Part shown: piece by piece, positions 25,777-34,322 of the stretch
Layout: every line of letters begins with the position of its first letter
Position numbering within the stretch: position 1 is the first letter of the stretch
DNA from: JBDTMT01 sp033764095
GTDB lineage: Bacteria; Desulfobacterota; Binatia; HRBIN30; CADEER01
Assembly: GCA_033764095.1 (NCBI GenBank)
Contig: JANRJF010000192.1
Coordinates: 1-35,811 of the forward strand
Direction of reading: 5' to 3'
DNA length: 35,811 nucleotides
Notes under the pieces: model-generated
What the model was told of the DNA's origin: nothing
What the model saw: only the letters and a program-made list of their open reading frames with translations
The model's database searches: none
Translations under genes and position numbers: made by a program

Positions 25777-27195
25777 GTCGCTGTCGCACCCATTCAGCGC
25801 CGCGGCGACGGCGCCGATCAGCTCGCCGATGCTGACGCGGTCGTCGAAGTCGAGGTCGAGGGCGAGGCAGGCGGCGGCGCTGCCGTCGGCGAGTGCCAGG
25901 CCGACGCCGGCGATGAGCTCGGCAATGCTGACGGTGCGATCGCCGTTGCAGTCGCCGGCGCACCCGGGCGCGAGCGCGCCGCCGCGCGCGAAGATGCCGA
26001 GGCCGTCGCCGTCCGGCGCGGCGCCGCGCAGCCGCGTGCTGTGCCAGGCGAGCAGCACGTCGCCGTTGCGGCCGGCGGCGGCGGCGAGCGGATGCGGTTC
26101 GTCGGAGAGCGCGCCCTGGATGCCGGCGGTGGCGAGGTTGACGGCGAATTCGGCGCCGCTCGGACGGCCGGCGCGGTCGAAGCGGCGGGCGAAGACGCCG
26201 ACGTCGTCGCCGTCGCTGTAGCTCGACCAGGCGGCGAGGAAGCCGTCCGGCGTCGCCGTCAGCGCCGGTTGCTCCTGGTCGAAGGCGGTGACCGAGGCGA
26301 GCCCGATCTCGTCGCCGCGCGGCGCGCCGTCGGCATCGAGGCGGCGGCCGAACACGCCGGCGCCGTCGCCGTCCTGTCCGTCGAGGCTCTCCCAGGCGAC
26401 GATGAAGCCGCCGCCGGGCAGGGGTGCGATGGCGGGGTGCTGCTGGTTGCCGGCGGTGGTGGCGTTGACGCGCGTCTCGTCGCCGGCGGCGGTGCCGTCG
26501 GCGCCGAAGCGGCGGGCGAAGATGCCGCCGCTGTCGCCGTCCTGCGCGCGACTCTGCCAGACGACGACGAAGCCGCCGTCCGGCGCGCAGGCGAGGGCCG
26601 GATGCTCCTGCGACTCGGCGCCGGTCTGGTTGACCGCCACCTCGCCGCCCTGGCGCGCGCCGGCGCCGTCGAAGCGCTGCGCGGCGACGCCGTAGCCGTC
26701 GCCGTCGAGCGCGTCGCTCTGCCAGGCGACGACGAAGCCGCCGTCGCCGTCGGCGCAGGCGCTGGCGCCGCGCTGGCGTCCGCCGGTCTGCGTGTTGACC
26801 AGCGCCTCGGCGCCGCGCGGCGCGCCGCTGGCGTCGAAGCGCCGCGCCGCGATGTCGAAGTCGTCGCCGTCCCGTCCGCGGCTCTCCCACACCACGACGA
26901 AGCCGCCGTCCGGCGCGCAGGCGAGCGCCGGGGCCTGCTGGTCGCCGTGCGTGGTCTGGTTGACCAGCACCTCGTCGCTCAGCGCCAGCGCGCCGCGGTC
27001 GACGCGCCGGCTCACCACCGCGTTCCCATGGCCGTCGCTGCCGCGCGACTCCCAGGCGACCACGCCGCGGCCCTGCGAGTCCACGCACGCCGCCGGATAG
27101 GCCTGGTCGCCGGCGGTGCCGGTATTGACCTGGAACTCGCCCGTCGTCGGCGGCGCGGCGAGCAACCAGAGCGCGATGCCGAGCGGCGCGATCAC
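25762..27195 (-). CDS. Secreted seven-repeat propeller protein with dockerin-like C-terminus
   Basis: 477 residues from GTG 27195, which places a signal peptide at the N-terminus (MIAPLGIALWLLAAPPTTGE). An in-frame TTG at 27231 adds 12 residues but spoils it. Seven repeats of about 55 residues follow, each like VNQTTHGDQQAPALACAPDG then GFVVVWESRGRDGD and ARRFDASGAPRG; these probably fold as a seven-bladed beta-propeller. The C-terminus has two dockerin-like EF-hand segments, CNGDRTVSIAELIAGVGLAL and LDFDDRVSIGELIGAVAAAL, both with good Ca2+ loops, closing with NGC. The final DSDSDER is encoded by the arm of repeat element F. It is likely extracellular; the ligand is unknown. Confidence 0.82.
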   Translation of the reverse strand: MIAPLGIALWLLAAPPTTGEFQVNTGTAGDQAYPAACVDSQGRGVVAWESRGSDGHGNAVVSRRVDRGALALSDEVLVNQTTHGDQQAPALACAPDGGFVVVWESRGRDGDDFDIAARRFDASGAPRGAEALVNTQTGGRQRGASACADGDGGFVVAWQSDALDGDGYGVAAQRFDGAGARQGGEVAVNQTGAESQEHPALACAPDGGFVVVWQSRAQDGDSGGIFARRFGADGTAAGDETRVNATTAGNQQHPAIAPLPGGGFIVAWESLDGQDGDGAGVFGRRLDADGAPRGDEIGLASVTAFDQEQPALTATPDGFLAAWSSYSDGDDVGVFARRFDRAGRPSGAEFAVNLATAGIQGALSDEPHPLAAAAGRNGDVLLAWHSTRLRGAAPDGDGLGIFARGGALAPGCAGDCNGDRTVSIAELIAGVGLALADGSAAACLALDLDFDDRVSIGELIGAVAAALNGCDSDSDER

Positions 27196-27302
27196 AGCGC
27201 CCTTGTCGGTGCTCGGCCGGCGAACAGTCAAGCCGCCGCGCCTGAGCGGCCGAAATCGCCGCTCATCGCGCGCGGATCGAGAGGGCCCGGTGCTGGCGCG
27301 TC

Positions 27303-28889
27303 CTATTTGGCTTTGAACCGTCCGGCGCTGTTGATGCGCACGTCGGCGGCGTCGAAGGTGGTGGTGAAGCAGGCGGCGCCGGCGCCTTGCAGTTGCACGG
27401 TGAGCGGTAGGTTGAACGGCGGCGGCGGCAGATCGGCTTTCAGCTTGAAGGTCGCCGCGGCGCGGCCGTCGGCGCCCGCCTTCAGTGTGACGGAGCGCAC
27501 CGCGTCGCCGCGGAACGCGAAGCCCTTGCCGGTCGATTTCCAGCCGCTGCCGGCTGGAGCGGCGGCATGGAAGAGCAGCGCCGGCGTCGTCGTGGACTCA
27601 TCGTAGACGCAGATGTCGTAGCCGGTGCTCAGCGTCGGGGTTCCGAGCGCCGCGAGGTCGGTGGCGTTGCCGCGCTGCCAGCGCCAGGTGAGCAGATCGC
27701 GATTCGGTTCGGCGGCATCCTTCGCCACCAACGAGGCGCTGGCGGCGCTGCCGCAATCGAGGCGGGGCGCGGAGACGCAGCCGGCGGCCGGATCGCAGAT
27801 CTCGCACGCGGCACACGTGACCGGCGTACCGCCGACGCAGGCGCCCGCGGCACAGACGCCGCCGACGACACAGGCGTTGGTGGCGCTGCACGCGTCACCG
27901 TCGCCGGCCGCCGTGCAATCCGACGGCTCGCCGCTGCAGCTCCAGCACGGCTCGAGCGTGCAGGTCGGACTGCAGCCGTCGCCGGCGCTGGCATTGCCGT
28001 CGTCGCACTGCTCGCCGGCGTCGAGTGTGCCGCCGCCGCAGCGCCCGCCGGTGATCGTCTCCGCGAACGGCGTGCACGCCGTCGGGGTGCGCACGTAGTC
28101 GGTTGCCATGCCGCTCAATGTGCTGCCGTTCGCGCCGATCTGACCGGTCATGGTGTCCGGGGGACAGAGGAAATCGAAGACATCGGACGGGATGCTGGTC
28201 AGCGCGAAGGCGCCGGTGTTGGTGTTGAGCTCGCCGGCGAGGTGGTCGCCTTCGACGAACGTTCCGTGCTGCGTGAACTGCATGGCGGTGTCGAACTCGC
28301 CGAAATCGTGCACGATGTGCAGACCCCAGCCGCCGCGCAGATCGAAACAGCCGACCTGCGGCGCGCCGCCGCCGCACACGCCGGCGGTGCAGGTCTCGCC
28401 GCTGGTGCAGGCCTGTTCGTCGTCACACGGCGCACCGTCGCCGGAGGGGACACACACTGACGGCGTTCCGGTGCACGTGTAGCAGGGCTCGATCTGGCAG
28501 CGGGCGCTGCAGCCGTCGCCGTCGACGCTGTTGCCATCGAGGCAGGTGCAGCGATCCGCGTTGAGGACGCTGAAACCGGGGAAGCTGCACATCGGCGGGA
28601 ACGCCAGCCCCACGGTGGCGCGCAGGTGCCGCTGGTCGGCCGAAGCGACGCCGCGGATATTGGCGGGACAGGCGAGCCCGGTGCCGGTGAGGGACTCCAG
28701 CGAGCCGGTGAAGGTCGCGCCGAACAGCGTGAACGTCACCGTGCCGCCGACATCGCTGACGTCGACGATACTCGTTCCAAACGCCCACTTGCCGCTGGCG
28801 TCGCCCGCTGCCGGCCGCGCGGCGCCGGCGATGACACAGAGGACTGCGATGGCAATTGCACGTCGGCCTGGTGTGTGTGGTCGCATCAT
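27303..28889 (-). CDS. Secreted Cys-rich DUF4215 protein, tandem paralogue 1
   Basis: 528 residues, ATG 28889 or 28886, preceded by the G-tract GGGGGGACCGGAG. The signal peptide is about 30 residues (RAIAIAVLCVIAGAARPAAG). Two Cys-rich blocks of the DUF4215 type occur: DGNSVDGDGCSARCQIEPC and CDDGNASAGDGCSPTCTLEP, each followed by CxxC-rich loops (CTSGETCTAGVCGGG). Between them is a beta-rich region of about 100 residues. The C-terminal about 150 residues form the domain shared with the FG-GAP protein (LLTWRWQRGNATDLAALGTP, GYDICVYDES, LPLTVQLQGAGAACF). It is probably surface-exposed; the function is unknown. It is a close paralogue of the next gene with the same domain order, and 38 nt separate them. 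Confidence 0.87.
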   Translation of the reverse strand: MMRPHTPGRRAIAIAVLCVIAGAARPAAGDASGKWAFGTSIVDVSDVGGTVTFTLFGATFTGSLESLTGTGLACPANIRGVASADQRHLRATVGLAFPPMCSFPGFSVLNADRCTCLDGNSVDGDGCSARCQIEPCYTCTGTPSVCVPSGDGAPCDDEQACTSGETCTAGVCGGGAPQVGCFDLRGGWGLHIVHDFGEFDTAMQFTQHGTFVEGDHLAGELNTNTGAFALTSIPSDVFDFLCPPDTMTGQIGANGSTLSGMATDYVRTPTACTPFAETITGGRCGGGTLDAGEQCDDGNASAGDGCSPTCTLEPCWSCSGEPSDCTAAGDGDACSATNACVVGGVCAAGACVGGTPVTCAACEICDPAAGCVSAPRLDCGSAASASLVAKDAAEPNRDLLTWRWQRGNATDLAALGTPTLSTGYDICVYDESTTTPALLFHAAAPAGSGWKSTGKGFAFRGDAVRSVTLKAGADGRAAATFKLKADLPPPPFNLPLTVQLQGAGAACFTTTFDAADVRINSAGRFKAK

Positions 28890-28927
28890 CTCCGGTCCCC
28901 CCGTTTGCTTGCGCCGGCTGGCGCCTC

Positions 28928-30511
<1,584 letters not shown>

Positions 30512-30649
30512 GACGCTGGGGCCCCCCGCCCACGCCTGTCGTAGTGGAGGCGGGAGGCCTGACACAACAGAAAGCTGTCATTGCACGACGTAGCGGCGAT
30601 CGCCCGTTGCGGGGGACCGCCGCCACGTGTCGGGTGCTGCCGAGCCTGC

Positions 30650-32503
30650 TTACGGCGCCGCGCTCGGCGCCGCCGCGTTGCGCGCGTTGTAGAGCTGGCC
30701 GACGCGGAAGCTGGTGCGGCCGCCGAACTGCATGGTGACCTGGCTGCCGCCGAGCGACAGCTGCACGGTCACCGGGTTCGGATCGACGCCGAGCGTGTGG
30801 CCGAGGCCGGCGCCCTTGCCGCTCGCCTTGGCGCCCTTGCCACGCTGGACCTGCGCCGTCTTGATCGGGCCGGCGGCGAGGGCGCCGTCCTTGTAGCGAT
30901 AGCCGAGGTTGCGACCCGGCCGACCGAGGTACGTCCAGTTGGCCGCCGGCAGTACGTAGGTGACGTCGAAGCCGGCGCTGGCGCTGCTGACGCGCAGCGT
31001 CGCGCCGTACAGCACCGGGTCGTCGGGGCTGAAGTTGCCGCGGCCCAGGCTGAGCTGCGGATCCTTCGAGCGCAGCGTCAACTTGGCGTGCGCATCGCCG
31101 GCGCTGCGTGCGCCGCCGCCGCCGGCCCCTCCACCGCTCAGCACCAGACCGTCGCCGGCGAGCAGCTCGGTCTCGCAGAAGGCCGAGCAGCCGTCGCCGC
31201 TCGCGTGGTTGCCATCGTCACAGCGCTCGCCGGCATCGACGACGCCGTCGAAATCGCAGGCCAGCACTTCCACCGCGCCGAGCTCGCAGGCCGCGCCCTG
31301 CGGGCGCGGGACGCCGCGCTGGTCGGCGCCGACGCAGTCGCCGCCGCGGTCGATCAGCGGGCTGCCGGGCCGTGGCAGATGGGTGTGGGTCGGGCCGCCG
31401 TTGTCGGCCAGCGGAGCGAGCATCGGGTCGATGGCCAGGCCGGAGAACAGCTGACCGAGATCGCCGTTCGGTTCGCACAGGTCGAGGTTGCGAATCATGT
31501 TCCAGCCGCGCAGCGTCACCGCGCCCTCGCAGTCGGCGGCCCGCCCGTTCGGGTCGGGCACCGTGACGAAGAAGCCGTAGTGCGCATTGTTCGCCGCGAC
31601 GGTGCGCTCGATCGTCAGCGAGCCGCCTTCGCTGCCCTGCGAGAAGCCGCCGCCGACGTTGCCGGCGGTGTTCCTGGTGAAGGTGACGCCGATCAGGTTG
31701 GCGGTGCCGTCGTTGTGCAGCCCGCCGCCGGTGTTGCCGGCGCCATTGCCGCTCAGCGTGCTGTCGTAGAGCTCGAGACGGCCGCTGTTGGCGATACCGC
31801 CGCCGACGTTGGTCGCGCGGTTGCCGACAAAGGTGCTCTGCACGACGCGAGCGGAGCCGGTTTCGGTGATGTACAGACCGCCGCCGACATTGCCGGCGCT
31901 GTTGTCGCGGATCGTCGATCCATACACATAGAGCGCGCCGGCGGTCTGGATGCCGTTGCCGTCGGTGCCGCTGACCGTCGATCCGATCAGCTCCACCTGC
32001 GTCCCCTCGTTCAGATGAATGGCGCCGTCGAAGCTGGCGCGATTGCCGACGATGGCGCAGCCGACGAGGCGGACACTGCCGCTGTACACCCACAGCGCGC
32101 CCCAGCCGTCGGCGCGGGTCAGCGTCAGATCCTGCAGCTCCACCTGGCTGGCGCCGTCGAAGATCAACAGCACCGGTCCGCTGTTGCCGTTGCCGCCGTC
32201 CACGACGCTCACCCCGGCGCCGGCGCCGATGAGACTCACTGGATCGGTGATGCGCTCGCCGTTGGTCATCAGATGGGTGCCGGCGGCGAGCAGGATGACG
32301 TCGGCGCCGGGCAGCGCGTTCGCCTCGCGGATGGCGGCGCGCAGGTTGCACGTGCCGCGCTCGACCGAGGCGCAGACCCCGTCGCCCGGGATGGCGTCGT
32401 CGCCGTCACCCAGATCGTCGGCGTTGAACGTCGCCGCCGACGCCATCGTCGCCCAGGTCACGCAGACGAGCGCGACCACGATCCCCCGTTGCACATGCCC
32501 CAT
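30650..32503 (-). CDS. Secreted parallel beta-helix protein with DUF4215 motif
   Basis: 617 residues from ATG 32503, after a GAGGGGGATC tract; an upstream in-frame start would hide the signal peptide MGHVQRGIVVALVCVTWATM. The N-terminus has a CSLREA-like motif (GTCNLRAAIREANALPG). Residues about 85-340 are right-handed beta-helix repeats of the polymorphic outer-membrane-protein type (GSTIRDNSAGNVGGGLYITE, GNRATNVGGGIANSG, GNGAGNTGGGLHNDG). Next come an anchor-Q-like segment (LADNGGPTHTHLPRPGSPLI) and one DUF4215 block (CDDGNHASGDGCSAFCE). The C-terminal about 145 residues (AKLTLRSKDPQLSLGRGNF, YRYKDGALAAGPI) may be a distant relative of the recurrent C-terminal domain. It is probably surface-located. 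Confidence 0.88.
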   Translation of the reverse strand: MGHVQRGIVVALVCVTWATMASAATFNADDLGDGDDAIPGDGVCASVERGTCNLRAAIREANALPGADVILLAAGTHLMTNGERITDPVSLIGAGAGVSVVDGGNGNSGPVLLIFDGASQVELQDLTLTRADGWGALWVYSGSVRLVGCAIVGNRASFDGAIHLNEGTQVELIGSTVSGTDGNGIQTAGALYVYGSTIRDNSAGNVGGGLYITETGSARVVQSTFVGNRATNVGGGIANSGRLELYDSTLSGNGAGNTGGGLHNDGTANLIGVTFTRNTAGNVGGGFSQGSEGGSLTIERTVAANNAHYGFFVTVPDPNGRAADCEGAVTLRGWNMIRNLDLCEPNGDLGQLFSGLAIDPMLAPLADNGGPTHTHLPRPGSPLIDRGGDCVGADQRGVPRPQGAACELGAVEVLACDFDGVVDAGERCDDGNHASGDGCSAFCETELLAGDGLVLSGGGAGGGGARSAGDAHAKLTLRSKDPQLSLGRGNFSPDDPVLYGATLRVSSASAGFDVTYVLPAANWTYLGRPGRNLGYRYKDGALAAGPIKTAQVQRGKGAKASGKGAGLGHTLGVDPNPVTVQLSLGGSQVTMQFGGRTSFRVGQLYNARNAAAPSAAP

Positions 32504-32649
32504 CGCCGATCCCCCTCGCGGCGATGACGCGCCGCGGACTATTCGGACAGTTGACACTCGCGCTAAGTCCGCGCCAGCCATGCCACGCGCGCGGCGCGAG
32601 GGTCAACCAGGATGTCGAGGGTGGATCGAGCGGGAGCGCAGGTGGCGGC

Positions 32650-33069
32650 TCAGCGCGCCGCGCGGGCCGGGGCCTCCAGCACCTCGACCATCACCGTCTG
32701 GCGTCCGAAGCGCTTCGCCGCGGCGTTGTCGCGAATGTAGATGTCGATCTCGGCGCCCTTGATGGCGCGGCCGGTGTCGGCGACCAGGTACTCGCCGTCG
32801 TAGCGGCCGGCGCCGGAGACGCGGATGCGCGTCCCGAGTGGCAGGATACGCGGGTCGGCGGCGACGATGCCGTCGCGGGTCGGCGTGCCGGACCTGGTCG
32901 TGCCCTCGATCGTGTAGGCGGTCGCCTCGAAGCGCCGGCCGGGCCCCGGCGCCGGGGTCGGGGCGCCGGCCAGCGGTTCGGCCGGCGGCGGCTGCCGCGG
33001 CGACGTACACATGGTGAGCAGGGTCGCGCTCAGCGCGGCAGCGAGCATCCAACCGGTGCGATGCGGCAT
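32650..33069 (-). CDS. 3D-domain (RlpA/MltA-like barrel) lipoprotein
   Basis: 139 residues from ATG 33069, placed 8 nt after the Shine-Dalgarno GGAGG; ATG 33075 is too close to it. The signal peptide MPHRTGWMLAAALSATLLTM is followed by Cys21, a lipobox-like LLTMC, so it is probably a lipoprotein. After a Pro-rich linker, the 3D domain carries its three aspartates: Asp72 (GIVAADPRILPLGT), Asp98 (YLVADTGRAIKG) and Asp109 (AEIDIYI). This double-psi beta-barrel fold occurs in MltA and in Gram-positive cell-wall hydrolases, suggesting glycan cleavage or binding in the periplasm. The standalone short form makes the catalytic role uncertain. Confidence 0.88.
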   Translation of the reverse strand: MPHRTGWMLAAALSATLLTMCTSPRQPPPAEPLAGAPTPAPGPGRRFEATAYTIEGTTRSGTPTRDGIVAADPRILPLGTRIRVSGAGRYDGEYLVADTGRAIKGAEIDIYIRDNAAAKRFGRQTVMVEVLEAPARAAR

Positions 33070-33199
33070 GATCATTCCCTCCAAGCCGCGAGCCGGACTG
33101 CCAGAATCGCGCCGCCGCTCGGCGCGCCACGGCGCCTCCCTGCGGTGCCGCGCCATCGGTACAGTTTACGCGCGCCGGCAGGGATTACACGCGGCCGCG

Positions 33200-33224
33200 C
33201 GGCGCGGTTGTTCCTGCCGCGCCG
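33200..33224. other. GC hairpin in the divergent leader
   Basis: CGGCGCGG (33200-33207) and CCGCGCCG (33217-33224) form a perfect 8-bp stem with a 9-nt loop (TTGTTCCTG). It lies 21 nt upstream of the VOC gene start, in the 176-nt gap (33070-33245) between the divergent 3D-domain and VOC genes. It may affect translation of the VOC gene, which has no Shine-Dalgarno. No convincing promoter hexamers were found in the gap. Confidence 0.45.
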
Positions 33225-33245
33225 TGGCTGCTAGCCAGATCACGG

Positions 33246-33665
33246 ATGGCGCAACTGCTCGCCAACATCGACGTCGACGACCTCGAACGCGCCGCCGACT
33301 TCTACGCGGTGCTCGGGCTGAAGCGCGGGCGGCGCTACGGCGACACGGTGCTGGAGCTGAGCGGCGCCGCGGTGCGCGTCTTCCTGCTCGCACGCGCCGC
33401 CGGCAGCCCGCCGTACCGCGGCGCGCCGGGGCGGAGCTACGCGCGGCACTGGACGCCGGTGCACCTCGAGTTCGCGGTCGACGACGTCGAGGCGTCGGTC
33501 GCCGCCGCCTGCGCCGCCGGGGCGCGGCTCGAAGGTGCGATCGGCGATTTCGCCTTCGGCCGCCTCGCCGTGCTCGCCGATCCGTTCGGGCACGGCTTCT
33601 GCCTGATCCAGTTCAACCCGCGCGGCTACGCGGCCGGGCTCGAGCCGCGGCCGCGCGAGGCCTGA
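33246..33665 (+). CDS. VOC (glyoxalase/bleomycin resistance) family protein
   Basis: 139 residues in one vicinal-oxygen-chelate fold. The first betaalphabetabetabeta module is LLANIDVDDLERAADFYAVL, then GLKRGRRYGDTVLELSGAA. The second begins PVHLEFAVDDVEASVAAACA and ends FAFGRLAVLADPFGHGFCLI. A metal site would use His in VHLEF and other conserved positions; the full ligand set is not evident, so an enzymatic role is uncertain. No Shine-Dalgarno is visible before ATG 33246. The nuclease gene follows after 3 nt, so the two are probably co-transcribed. Confidence 0.88.
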   Translation: MAQLLANIDVDDLERAADFYAVLGLKRGRRYGDTVLELSGAAVRVFLLARAAGSPPYRGAPGRSYARHWTPVHLEFAVDDVEASVAAACAAGARLEGAIGDFAFGRLAVLADPFGHGFCLIQFNPRGYAAGLEPRPREA

Positions 33666-33668
33666 GCG

Positions 33669-34322
33669 ATGCGCCGCTACCTCGCCATTGTGCTGCTGTT
33701 GTGCGCGCTCGGCGCGCGTCCCGCGCCGGCGCGCGCCGACGCGCCGCCGAACGACCGCGCCGTGGTGGCGCAGGTGATCGACGGCGACACGGTGCGCGTG
33801 CGGCTCGACGGGCGCGCCGTCACCGTGCGGCTGATCGGCGTCGACACGCCGGAGCTGCACGACCGCCACGATCGCAGCGCGCCGCCGCAGCCCTTCGCAC
33901 GCGAGGCGGCGGCCTTCGTGCGCGCCGCGCTCGGTGGGCGGGTGGTGCGCCTGGAGTACGAGCCGGCCGAGCGGCTCGACCGCTACGGCCGCACGCTCGC
34001 CTACGTGTTGCTTCCCGACGGCACCTGCTTCAACCGGGAGCTGGTGCGGCAGGGGTACGCGCGCGCCTACACGCGCTTCCCCTTTCGCTGGCGCGCGCAG
34101 TTCGTCGCCGACGAGCAGGCGGCGCGCGCGGCCGGTCGCGGCCTGTGGGCCGAGGCCAACGCGGCGGCGGCGAGCAGCGGCGCGGTGATCGGCAATCGCC
34201 GTTCGCGCCTCTACCATCGCCGCGGCCAGCGGCATTACGCCGAGATCGCGCCCGCCAACCGCGTCTATTTTGCCAGCGAGGCGGAGGCGCGCGCCGCCGG
34301 CTACACGCCGGCGCGCGAATGA
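33669..34322 (+). CDS. Secreted staphylococcal-nuclease-like protein
   Basis: 217 residues. The signal peptide is MRRYLAIVLLLCALGARPAP with cleavage near ARA-DA. The thermonuclease domain has Asp38/Asp40 (QVIDGDTVRVRL), Arg54, Asp59 and Glu62 (VRLIGVDTPELHD) and Arg108 (RLDRYGRTLAYVL), matching the Ca2+ and catalytic residues of the family. It is therefore a likely active, exported DNA/RNA nuclease. The last about 45 residues (GNRRSRLYHRRGQRHYAEI, NRVYFASEAEARAAGYTPA) resemble the Ada-type metal-binding tail often fused to such nucleases, but the expected Cys residues are absent. The stop overlaps the CoA-transferase start (ATGA). Confidence 0.92.
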   Translation: MRRYLAIVLLLCALGARPAPARADAPPNDRAVVAQVIDGDTVRVRLDGRAVTVRLIGVDTPELHDRHDRSAPPQPFAREAAAFVRAALGGRVVRLEYEPAERLDRYGRTLAYVLLPDGTCFNRELVRQGYARAYTRFPFRWRAQFVADEQAARAAGRGLWAEANAAAASSGAVIGNRRSRLYHRRGQRHYAEIAPANRVYFASEAEARAAGYTPARE

